From an uncultured Collinsella sp. (lineage in GTDB: Bacteria; Actinomycetota; Coriobacteriia; Coriobacteriales; Coriobacteriaceae), in the NCBI GenBank assembly GCA_900768265.1, contig CAAGCF010000036.1:186001-250000 (forward strand): a stretch of DNA of 64,000 nt. The letters run 5' to 3'. This document shows positions 48,793 through 56,869 of the stretch, piece after piece (position 1 is the first letter of the stretch; the number at the start of each line of letters is the position of its first letter). The notes beneath the pieces were generated by a model, which was not told the DNA's origin, did not search any database, and worked only from the letters and a program-made list of their open reading frames with translations. The translations under genes and the position numbers were made by a program.

Positions 48793-49107
48793 TCAGCCCC
48801 AATCCCCGAAGACCGAGGACAAAGGGGCCCGATGGGTCTCCCTCTGAATGCATTCCGCAGCACGAAGCCTTTTCCAAACGCGCAAAGTGCGCCATTATTC
48901 CCCCAGCCAGTAATCCGCCGAAGACCGGACATCGCAGGGCCCGCCATCAGCTTACTTTTAAGCACACTCCGCAGGACGCAAGAAGCCCTCGCCGCACTCC
49001 ACATTAGGCGCGAAGCGCACTTTAATCCCTTCAGCCCCAATCCCTGAAGACCGAGGACGAAGGGACCCGATGGGTTTCCCTCTGAATGCATTCCGCAGCA
49101 CGAAGCC
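48793..49107. repeat. Direct repeats in the larA-ppc gap
   Basis: A 77-bp unit (48793-48869) recurs at 49031-49107 with 73 of 77 identical, beginning TCAGCCCCAATCC. Both units contain CCGAGGAC and TTCCGCAGCACGAAGCC, the internal-loop segments of the class I hairpins. A further half (ACTCCGCAGGAC at 48967-48978) lies between. The gap 48601-49211 contains no gene. Confidence 0.6.
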
Positions 49108-49188
49108 CCCTTATCCGCAGCTCCGAAGGAGCAGGATAAGGGGGCTTCAAGTGCGAGGACGCATTCAGAGGGAAACCCATCGGGTCCC
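49062..49188. repeat. Large two-tier hairpin, class I copy b
   Basis: Outer arms 49062-49089 and 49161-49188 are perfect over 28 bp. The 12 x 12 internal loop is ATTCCGCAGCAC opposite AAGTGCGAGGAC. The inner stem is GAAGCCCCCTTATCC (49102-49116) with 49134-49148. It lies 24 bp after the ppc stop and probably also ends that transcript. Confidence 0.65.
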
Positions 49189-49211
49189 GGTGAGAGCCGC
49201 AGGGCTATCGA

Positions 49212-52025
49212 TTACCCCGTGTTTTGCAATCCTGCCGAGACGCCGGTAACAGTCGAAAGAATCAGGCTCATGTACTCGGCCTTCTTCTCCTCGGCCATCT
49301 CGTCCTGGTTCATACGCACCTCGCGAAGGGCGCGGACCTGGGCGATGGACAGGGCGTCGACGTAGGGGTTGCGCACGCGGACGGCGCAGCCGAGCACGCG
49401 GCGGCGCTGCAGCGGCCACTCGTCACCGACGATGGCAAGGACCCACTTACGCGTGAGCTGCATCTCGGTGAAGACCTTCTCGGACAGATCCTGGCGGTCG
49501 CCCAGGTGCAGATACATCTTGGCGATGCGCTGGTCAGTCTTGGCGATCGACATCTCGATGTTGTCGATAAAGGTGCGGAAGAACGGCCACTCCTGGTAGG
49601 CAGCCTTGAGCTGGTCAAGGTCGCCCAACTGCTCGCAGGCGGTGCCCAGGCCGTACCAAGCGGCCAGGTTGATGCGTGCCTGGCTCCAGCTGAAGATCCA
49701 CGGAATGGTACGCAGGTCGTCGAGCGACTTGGCGCCCAGGCCGCGCTTGGCGGGACGCGAGCCGATCGGCAGCAAACCGACCTCGGTCAGCGGCGTCACG
49801 GTCGAGAACCACGGTGTAAAGTCCTCGGTGTTCAGCAGGTCCAGATAGCGCTCATGGCTTACTGCGTTGAGCTTCTCGGCCATATCCCAGAACTTCTGCG
49901 TGGTCTCGGTGTTGGTCTTCTCGACGCTCGGGGCCGACTGCAAAAGCGTTGCGGCGGCAACGGACTCAACATGGCGCTGAGCCAGCGTGCGGTTGCCGTA
50001 ACGGGCAAAGATGACCTCGCCCTGCTCGGTGAGCTTAAAGAAGCAGTTGACCGAACCCTTGGGCTGCGCCAGCACGGCCTTGTTGGCCGGGCCGCCACCA
50101 CGGCCCACGGCACCGCCGCGACCGTGCATGAGCACCAGGTCGATATCGTTCTTCTCGGCCCACTTGGCAATGCGCTCCTGCGCGGAGTGCAGCGCGAGCA
50201 TGGCCGTGGTAGGACCGGCATCCTTGGAGGAGTCGGAATAGCCCAGCATGACCTCCATGCGGCGGTTGGTCTGGGCAAGGCGCTTTTGCACCACGGGCAG
50301 CGTAAGCATCTGGTCGAGCACGTCGACGCATCCCTCGAGGTCCTCGAGCTGCTCGAACAGCGGGATCACGTCGAGCTCGGGGACATCCTCCTCGTGTGCA
50401 AAGGACAGGTGGGCAAGCTCAAAGACGTCGGCCACATGCTGGGCGCTCTTGGTGAACGAGATGATGTAGCGGTGCGCCATCTTCTTGCCGTAGCGCTTTT
50501 GGATGGAGCCGATAGCGCGGAAGGTATCGATGACCTCGCGTGTCATGGGCTGCAGGTCGCCATGGATACCGTTCTCGTGGATATCCTTGAGGGCGCGGGC
50601 GTGCACCACGGAGTGCTGACGGAACTCCATCTCGACCATGTGGAAGCCGAAGGACTCGACCTGCCAGATGATGGTCTGGACCGGGCCGTAGGCGGCACGG
50701 ACGGCACCGCAGGCGGCCAGGGAGCGCTGGACGACGCGCAGGTCATCCAGGAACTCATCGGCGCTGTGGTACATGGTATCGGTGATGCGACGGACGGTGG
50801 CGTTCAGACGGTCGGCCATGACGAGCATAACGGCGCGATGCGGCTCGTGCTCGGAGATCAGTTCAGCACGTGCGGTGTACTGAGTGCTCATCTCGACCTG
50901 ATGGTTCCACAGGTTGATGAGTTCGGCAGACGGCTTGCTGTAGGTGGCCTCAAGCGTCAGGTTGCGGCCGATGCGGCGGCACTTGTCCTCGAGCTTGAGC
51001 ACCATATGGGTGAAGTACTTGGCAGCAACCTCGCGGCTCACCTTGGCGGTGACGTTGGGGTTGCCGTCGCGGTCGGAACCGATCCAGCTGCCGGGGTGGA
51101 AGAACGCCGGGCACAGCGGCGGCACGGTGCCTGCCTTGTCGCCCAGCACCCAGTCATCAAAACGACGATAGATAACGGGAATGACGTCGAACAGCGTGTT
51201 ATCGAAGATGTCGATGATGGTATCGGCTTCCTCGACCGGCGTGGGCTTCTTGAGCGCGATGGGGCTCGTACGCACCAGGGCGTCGATCTCCTGCAGCATA
51301 TGGCGCTCGTTCTCCACCAGGTCGGAGCCGCCCAGGCGCGGACGCTCCTCCAGCAGGTTGGAGATACGGCGAATCTTGCCCTCGACGGCCTTACGACGGG
51401 CCTCGGTGGGATGTGCGGTAAAGACAGGGTGGAACTCGAGCTTGTCGAGCAGCTCGTTAGCGCCCTCGACACCCATCTCGTTTACCAACTGGTGATAGGC
51501 GACGGTGAGTTCGTTGGCGGGATCGACCTCGGTATCGGTCGACGCACCTGCCTCGCGCTCGCGCAGCTGCGCCACGCGGTAGTTCTCCTCCGACAGGTTT
51601 GCCAGATGGAAGAAGCTCGTAAAGGCGCGGACGATAACCTGCTGCTTATCGAGCGGCAGACTGTCGATCAGATCAACGACCTCGCGAAACGCCACGGCGG
51701 TGGGCTCGTCGGCAGTGGGCACGCCCTGCTCGTCGACGGACTCGTCGGCAGCACGGGTGCCGGGGTTTCCGGCATTGGCCACAATCTCGGCTGTCAAAAT
51801 CTTGTCGAACAGGTCCGCGATCTCGGGATCATACTCGCTAAGCACACGGCGCTCCAGGCGCAAGAACAGCGCCAAGTTGTCGCGCAACTCCTCGGGGATC
51901 TCGATCTCGGCGAGACGCTCCTTGGACTCGGCATTCGAGCCGATTCGGTTAACGAGGCGGTTGACCACGGCAGCGACGCGCGCCGCGGCTTCGGGTACAG
52001 ACTGGTTGCTTAGGTTCTCAGCCAC
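49212..52025 (-). CDS. ppc: Phosphoenolpyruvate carboxylase
   Basis: A 937-residue enzyme making oxaloacetate from PEP and bicarbonate. FHPVFTAHPTEARRKAV carries the catalytic histidine, LGYSDSSKDAG the lysine, and HGRGGAVGRGGGP the arginines; the protein ends in QNTG as usual. The GTG at 52025 is preferred because GGGAGG lies four bases before it; an ATG four codons earlier has AAGGAGG only one base away. It would replenish the TCA branch and succinate formation during fermentation. Confidence 0.95.
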   Translation of the reverse strand: MAENLSNQSVPEAAARVAAVVNRLVNRIGSNAESKERLAEIEIPEELRDNLALFLRLERRVLSEYDPEIADLFDKILTAEIVANAGNPGTRAADESVDEQGVPTADEPTAVAFREVVDLIDSLPLDKQQVIVRAFTSFFHLANLSEENYRVAQLREREAGASTDTEVDPANELTVAYHQLVNEMGVEGANELLDKLEFHPVFTAHPTEARRKAVEGKIRRISNLLEERPRLGGSDLVENERHMLQEIDALVRTSPIALKKPTPVEEADTIIDIFDNTLFDVIPVIYRRFDDWVLGDKAGTVPPLCPAFFHPGSWIGSDRDGNPNVTAKVSREVAAKYFTHMVLKLEDKCRRIGRNLTLEATYSKPSAELINLWNHQVEMSTQYTARAELISEHEPHRAVMLVMADRLNATVRRITDTMYHSADEFLDDLRVVQRSLAACGAVRAAYGPVQTIIWQVESFGFHMVEMEFRQHSVVHARALKDIHENGIHGDLQPMTREVIDTFRAIGSIQKRYGKKMAHRYIISFTKSAQHVADVFELAHLSFAHEEDVPELDVIPLFEQLEDLEGCVDVLDQMLTLPVVQKRLAQTNRRMEVMLGYSDSSKDAGPTTAMLALHSAQERIAKWAEKNDIDLVLMHGRGGAVGRGGGPANKAVLAQPKGSVNCFFKLTEQGEVIFARYGNRTLAQRHVESVAAATLLQSAPSVEKTNTETTQKFWDMAEKLNAVSHERYLDLLNTEDFTPWFSTVTPLTEVGLLPIGSRPAKRGLGAKSLDDLRTIPWIFSWSQARINLAAWYGLGTACEQLGDLDQLKAAYQEWPFFRTFIDNIEMSIAKTDQRIAKMYLHLGDRQDLSEKVFTEMQLTRKWVLAIVGDEWPLQRRRVLGCAVRVRNPYVDALSIAQVRALREVRMNQDEMAEEKKAEYMSLILSTVTGVSAGLQNTG

Positions 52026-52189
52026 GTTTCCTCCCATTCCTCCTTCTATGCACGTAACATGCGGTATTCATTATAGGCACTCGCCAAAAACTTTCGACGC
52101 TGATTGCGCTTTACCACACAAAAGTATTTTCTGCATTGCAAGGCTTTTTGCCCCAAATGGTCGTATTTCTCGGTGGGCGGCATATGCAA

Positions 52190-52228
52190 ACGGGGGCATT
52201 CCGCATAAATGCGAAACACCCCCGTAAC
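52190..52228 (-). terminator. hisS terminator
   Basis: ACGGGGG arms enclose a second hairpin (CGCAT/ATGCG), followed by TTTG on the minus strand. Confidence 0.65.
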
Positions 52229-52282
52229 AATCGCTCTCCATGAGCAGGGCACGTTAGCAGGCCCGCAGCTCAAAAAGATGCG

Positions 52283-53596
52283 CTACAGGCGCTCGCGAAC
52301 CGCCTCGACGACGTTGGCCAGATCGACGAGAACCTCGTCATGGCTCTCCATGTCGCGCACCTTGACCTTGCCGGCGGCAAGCTCGTCGCCGCCCAGGACC
52401 AGGATGAGCTTGGCGCCCACCTTATCGGCCTGCTTAAACTGGGCCTTGAGCGAACGGCCCTGATAGTCGGCCTCGGTCACAATCCCTGCGGCGCGAAGCT
52501 GCTGCGTAATGGCAAAGACGTTCTGACGCAGCTCCTTGCCGGCGTTGGCAACGTAGACGCACGGGACCTCCTCGGCACCCAGGCCGCTGCCAAAGGCCTG
52601 CAGGGCCAGCAGGGCGCGCTCAAAACCAACGGCGAAGCCAACGCCGGCCGTGGGCTTGCCGCCCTCGAGCTCGACCAAGCCGTCATAGCGACCGCCGCCA
52701 CCGATGGAGCCGACACCGGCGCCGGGAGCCTCGACCTCAAAGACGGTACGGGTGTAGTAGTCCAGGCCGCGCACCAGGGTGGGATCCTCGACATACTCGA
52801 TACCCGCCGCATCCAAGTAGCGCTTGACCTGCTCGTAGTGCTCGCGGCACTCGTCGCACAGGTTGTCGCCCATCAGCGGGGCATCGGCCATGATCTCGCG
52901 GCAATGGTCGTTCTTGCAGTCGAAAGCGCGCAGCGGGTTGAGCTCGGCGCGCTCGCGGCACTCGTCGCACATCTCGTCGGCGTGATCGAGGATAAACTGC
53001 TTGACCTGCTCGCGGTAAGCCGGACGGCACTGCGCATCGCCCATCGAGTTAATAAGCAGGCGAAGCTTGGAAAGGTCGAAGCCCAGGCGCTTGTAGAACT
53101 CCATGAGCATGATGATGCACTCGGCGTCTGCCGCCGGATCGGGAGCGCCGAGCCACTCAATGCCCACCTGGTGGAACTGACGCAGACGACCCTTCTGGGG
53201 ACGCTCGCCACGGAACATGGCTTCGGCGTAATGGGCCTTAAACGGCGTGGAGCCCTGGGGCACCAGGTTGTTCTCCACGACGGCGCGCACCACACCGGCC
53301 GTGCCCTCGGGGCGAAGCGCCAGGCGCTGCTTGGGCTTAAGCTTAGTGTCGGTACCCTCGGTAAAGACGCGCTCCAGGTTGGCACCGCTAAACACGCGGA
53401 ACATCTCCTTGCGAACGACGTCGGTCGACTGGCCGATACCGTGGACAAACACGTCCACCTGCTCGATCGCGGGCGTCTCGATGGGCTTAAAACCAAACGG
53501 CTCGAACACGCCGGCCGCAATCTGCTGCATCTTTTGCCAGGCGCGCATCTCGGCGCCGATAAGGTCGCGGGTTCCCTCCGCCTTCTGTGCCTGCAT
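52283..53596 (-). CDS. hisS: Histidyl-tRNA synthetase
   Basis: A 437-residue class II synthetase. Motif 1 near FGFKPIETPAIE, motif 2 FRGERPQKGRLRQFHQVGIE, the histidine-specific LVRGLDYYTRTVFEV and motif 3 GVGFAVGFERALLAL are present, followed by the anticodon-binding domain. An unusual cysteine-rich stretch at about 210-260 (CDECRERAELNPLRAFDCKN, then CREIMADAP and CDECREHYEQV) looks like a zinc-binding insert known from some HisRS proteins. The ATG at 53596 follows AAAGGTG. Confidence 0.95.
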   Translation of the reverse strand: MQAQKAEGTRDLIGAEMRAWQKMQQIAAGVFEPFGFKPIETPAIEQVDVFVHGIGQSTDVVRKEMFRVFSGANLERVFTEGTDTKLKPKQRLALRPEGTAGVVRAVVENNLVPQGSTPFKAHYAEAMFRGERPQKGRLRQFHQVGIEWLGAPDPAADAECIIMLMEFYKRLGFDLSKLRLLINSMGDAQCRPAYREQVKQFILDHADEMCDECRERAELNPLRAFDCKNDHCREIMADAPLMGDNLCDECREHYEQVKRYLDAAGIEYVEDPTLVRGLDYYTRTVFEVEAPGAGVGSIGGGGRYDGLVELEGGKPTAGVGFAVGFERALLALQAFGSGLGAEEVPCVYVANAGKELRQNVFAITQQLRAAGIVTEADYQGRSLKAQFKQADKVGAKLILVLGGDELAAGKVKVRDMESHDEVLVDLANVVEAVRERL

Positions 53597-53653
53597 GGGC
53601 AAACACCTTTCTTTTGTATCGCGTCATAGATAGTGGTCATTATACGGCACAAA

Positions 53654-53790
53654 CACAAACAGCGGCGGTGCGTCTGGCCGAACGAGGGTATGGGGGCTCG
53701 TTCGGCCAGACGCACCGCCGCTGTTTGTGATCCGTTTTCCTCCGTCTCTTTCGAATCACGTGATCTGTTGGGGACGGAGGAAAACGGATC
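53654..53790. repeat. Two adjoining long hairpins
   Basis: The first has perfect 33-bp arms (53654-53686, 53697-53729) around a ten-base loop. The second, sharing its boundary base, has 18-bp arms (GATCCGTTTTCCTCCGTC, 53729-53746, and 53773-53790) with an inner ATCACGTGAT palindrome. A third imperfect one follows at 53801-53866 (GTGGC..GCCAC, CCGAATG..CATTCGG). No gene lies in 53597-53900. Confidence 0.6.
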
Positions 53791-53900
53791 ATTTCGTAGG
53801 CCCGTGGCCGCCTTGGAAACCGAATGATGGTACGAGCATCCATTCGGCTTCCAGGGCAGCCACGGACAGAACGGAGCGAACAGCAAAGAGCGACGGACGT

Positions 53901-54085
53901 CTACTCCCCCGCCACGCTCGCGCGCAGCTTGGCGGCGATGGGCTCGGATGCCAGCAGGAACACGAGCATGACCACGGAGCACGCCAGGCACACAATCCAG
54001 GCGCTCGCAAAGGAGCCCGTGGCATCGAACAGCACGCCCGAGACGATGGCGCCGGTAGTGCCCAAGATTGCCTTGAAAGACAAGA
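53901..54085 (-). pseudogene. C-terminal remnant of an MFS transporter
   Basis: About 60 codons read SFKAILGTTGAIVSGVLFDA, TGSFASAWIVCLACSVVMLV and FLLASEPIAAKL, which look like the last two membrane helices of a major facilitator protein. The remainder of the gene is absent; the M20 amidohydrolase ends at 54135 just upstream. It is probably the residue of a deletion. Confidence 0.6.
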
Positions 54086-54134
54086 GCATAGGCCTTATGG
54101 CCATGCCCGCAGGCTTGAAAGGCAAGGTTGGGTG

Positions 54135-55430
54135 CTACCGGTGGTCGGCGATATAGCCCAAAGCGACCGCCGCATAAGCCGCGGCGCCGAGCGGCAGCTC
54201 GGCATCGCTAAAGCGTGCCTTGGGATGGTGCTGGGCAAAGTGCTCGTCCGTATCGTTCACGGCAGCGCCCACGGTAAAGTACGCGCTCGGGATCTCGCTC
54301 GAGATCAACGCGAAGTCCTCGCTCGCCATGGCGTGGAACAGCGGCAGGAAGGCGGACTTGGGCAGCACCGCGCCCACGTAGCCAAGCGACGCCTGCGTCA
54401 TATCGTCATCGAGTACGAGCGGGGGAACATCCGAGAGCGTCTCAATAGTCGCCGGCGTACGATAGGTCGTGGCAACGCCTTTGACGACCTCGGCGATGCG
54501 GGTCTTAAGATGCGCCATGAGCTCGACGTCAAAGCCGCGCAGCGTTCCCTCAAGCACACAAGTGTCGGGAATGACATTTGCGGCCTGACCGCCGGCAAAC
54601 TTACCCACGGTAAGCGCGACCTCCTTGGCCGCCGGCACTTCGCGCGCGATGAGCTCCTGGAGTGCCAGGTGCACATGGACGCCGGCCGTGATGGGGTCGA
54701 TGCAGATCTCGGGGCTGGAGCCGTGACCACCCTTGCCCTGCAGTGTAATGCGGAAACCGTACACGCCCGAGAGCGCCGGGCTGCCGTAGAGCACCAGGCC
54801 AAGCGGCGACTGGCTATTGACATGCATGGCAAAGGCGACCTGAGGACGCGGGTTCCGCAGCAGACCGTCGGCGATGGCGGCGCGGGCACCCTCAAAGGTT
54901 TCCTCGCCCGGCTGGAACAGCAACTTAACTGTGGCGTTGGCGTCCACAAGCTCGGACTCGCGGGCCTTGAGCAGGCGCGCCGCACCAAGCAGCGCCGTCG
55001 CATGCATATCGTGTCCGCATGCGTGCATGCAGCCGTTCGTAGAGGCAAACGGCTCTCCCGACTCCTCGGCAACGGGCAGGGCATCCATGTCGCCACGGAG
55101 CATGATGACCGTACCGGCCTGTTCGTCCGTGCAGACGCCATTGCCCTGGGCCGCGGCGGCACCGGCGCCGACAAGGCCCACGACACAGGAACCATCGACG
55201 AGCGTGGCAAATGGGATTTCCATCTCGGTCAGGCGCGCTTGAATATACGCAGAGGTCTGTGGGAGGCTATTACCCAGCTCGGGCATCTGGTGTAAATCGT
55301 GTCGCCACGCAGCGAGCTCGTCTGCAAAGGCCTGAGCTTCTGCAACGAGACCGTCACCGATAGCGGCCTGCGCCGCTGCGGTGGCCTTGGGCGCTGATTG
55401 CGGTTGAAGATCGGACTGAGCTGGTGCCAT
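54135..55430 (-). CDS. M20D-family amidohydrolase
   Basis: A 431-residue zinc peptidase of the IAA-amino acid hydrolase/aminoacylase type. Metal and catalytic motifs are LRGDMDALPV, NGCMHACGHDMHATALLGAA, FQPGEETFEGARAAI and MASEDFALISSE. It removes acyl groups from N-acyl amino acids or related amides; the substrate is unknown. An N-terminal stretch of about 25 residues rich in Ala and Gln precedes the domain. The ATG at 55430 follows GGAGGG. Confidence 0.88.
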   Translation of the reverse strand: MAPAQSDLQPQSAPKATAAAQAAIGDGLVAEAQAFADELAAWRHDLHQMPELGNSLPQTSAYIQARLTEMEIPFATLVDGSCVVGLVGAGAAAAQGNGVCTDEQAGTVIMLRGDMDALPVAEESGEPFASTNGCMHACGHDMHATALLGAARLLKARESELVDANATVKLLFQPGEETFEGARAAIADGLLRNPRPQVAFAMHVNSQSPLGLVLYGSPALSGVYGFRITLQGKGGHGSSPEICIDPITAGVHVHLALQELIAREVPAAKEVALTVGKFAGGQAANVIPDTCVLEGTLRGFDVELMAHLKTRIAEVVKGVATTYRTPATIETLSDVPPLVLDDDMTQASLGYVGAVLPKSAFLPLFHAMASEDFALISSEIPSAYFTVGAAVNDTDEHFAQHHPKARFSDAELPLGAAAYAAVALGYIADHR

Positions 55431-55512
55431 AAATGCCCTCCAGTAACGTTTTTGCAGTAAGCACTTTGATAGCGTAAAGTGCAAGGTACAACTTTAAAGG
55501 CGAGGCATAAAA

Positions 55513-55538
55513 AACGCCGCCCCAGGAGGGCGGCGCAA
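55513..55538 (-). terminator. Terminator after the DMT transporter gene
   Basis: GCCGCCC pairs with GGGCGGC around a short loop; TTTTTT follows on the minus strand. Confidence 0.8.
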
Positions 55539-55546
55539 CAAGTTGT

Positions 55547-56530
55547 TTACAATTGCGGGCGCGGCTTTCGACGCAAAAAATCGAAGTGAGTCTCGCTCAA
55601 GATAATCGACAGGAAGATAAGCACAAAGCCGGCGAGCAGGCGCGAGGTGAGCGCCTCCCCCATCAGCAGCACCGAAAACAACACGCCCGAAGGCGATTCC
55701 ATCGAAAGGAGCAGCGAGCCCGTCGAAGCCGGGACATGCGCCAGGCCGACGTTTTGGATGAGCAGAGCCACGCATGTGCAGCCCACCGAGAGAAACGCCA
55801 TCACACAGATAAAATTCGGCGTCCACACGGACAGAGGCGCCTGGGTCTCGAATAGCAGCGACGAGACCAGGCTTAGGATGCCATTGCCCACAAACATCCA
55901 AAACGTGATGACGTTGATGTCCATTTTGCGACCGTACTTAGCGGTCACCGCCATCTGGATGGCGAAGAAGACCGCGCCGCCCAGCGTAATGGCATCGCCG
56001 ATATTGAACTCGACGCTATCGAGCGCCACCAGGCCAATGCCCGCCAAGCACAGCAGTGCCGCGCCCAGGTTATAGCGGGTGAGTTTTTCGCCGCTCAGAA
56101 AATAGCTCGCAAAGGGCACGAGGATGCAGTACGTACCCGTCAAAAACGCGTTCTTGCCCGCCGTGGTGTGCGCCAGACCGACCGTCTGCAGGACGTAGGC
56201 GGCCCACATAAGTGTGCCCATTCCAAGTCCGACGATAAGATTGCGGGCGTTGAGGTGCGCGATGATGCGCTTGTGGAAGATGACAAACATGACCAACGCC
56301 GCAGGCAGAAAGCGCACGTAGAGCAGTTCAAACACCGGAATGGTGTCGAGCGCGACCTTCATAGTGGTAAAGGAGTAACCCCAGATAATCGCCACCGAAA
56401 GCAGTAGAACTTTCCAGAACAACGGCGAACGAGCACCGGCACCACGGGAGGTGCCGCCCGCACCCAGGTCCTCGCGAGCCACAGGGCTGTCGGGCATCAT
56501 TTCGATATTGTCAGTGACATGCTGGGGCAT
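55547..56530 (-). CDS. EamA/DMT-family transporter
   Basis: A 327-residue protein with ten membrane helices in two EamA repeats (VAIIWGYSFTTMKVALDTIP, then ITLGGAVFFAIQMAVTAKYG). A soluble N-terminal stretch of about 37 residues comes first. Such drug/metabolite transporters export amino acids or metabolites; the substrate cannot be told. The ATG at 56530 follows GAGGA. A terminator separates it from the M20 gene. Confidence 0.87.
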   Translation of the reverse strand: MPQHVTDNIEMMPDSPVAREDLGAGGTSRGAGARSPLFWKVLLLSVAIIWGYSFTTMKVALDTIPVFELLYVRFLPAALVMFVIFHKRIIAHLNARNLIVGLGMGTLMWAAYVLQTVGLAHTTAGKNAFLTGTYCILVPFASYFLSGEKLTRYNLGAALLCLAGIGLVALDSVEFNIGDAITLGGAVFFAIQMAVTAKYGRKMDINVITFWMFVGNGILSLVSSLLFETQAPLSVWTPNFICVMAFLSVGCTCVALLIQNVGLAHVPASTGSLLLSMESPSGVLFSVLLMGEALTSRLLAGFVLIFLSIILSETHFDFLRRKPRPQL

Positions 56531-56729
56531 AGGGCATCCTCGCGCTCAATCTGGGCGTGGTGTCCGCACGCGCGTGACCGCATGCCGCCTCATGGTCAAA
56601 TAAAAACGGGACGCACCGGACCCCCGGCACGCCCCGTTACTGTAACAACAACCAAGCAGCTCATGCAATTCACTCAACTAAAGCGTTTTGTTCCGCCGTT
56701 CTACCGAACGGCGGACCGGCCGACGCTGC

Positions 56730-56829
56730 GCGAGCCGCATTCACGCCAATCTGACGTTCAATTTCAAGGGCGCGACCAGAAGGTCAGCGCCCTTTCATTT
56801 CACGTCACCTTGGCGCAAATGCGGCTCGC
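56730..56829 (-). repeat. Hundred-base structured hairpin, class II copy Y
   Basis: Read on the minus strand: outer stem GCGAGCCGCATT/AATGCGGCTCGC, then CCAA/TTGG, a GGT x AGA internal loop, helix GACGT/ACGTC, a second internal loop (GAAATGA opposite GAAATTGA), helix AGGGCGC/GCGCCCT and tip TGACCTTCTGGTC. Copy X at 62158-62256 keeps loops and tip but has other helix sequences. The surrounding gap 56531-56869 also has a small GC-rich hairpin at 56609-56637. Confidence 0.6.
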
Positions 56830-56869
56830 TCGCTGGCATTAGCGCTGCATCGGCGTTAACGTTGCTGCA

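Noticed and set aside
49224..52013. Plus-strand frame of over 900 codons opposite ppc
   Set aside because: Mirror of the ppc coding sequence; no protein-like features.
53731..53790. TTCGAATC within a hairpin looked like a tRNA T-loop
   Set aside because: No acceptor stem, anticodon arm or D-arm can be drawn; the bases belong to an inverted repeat.
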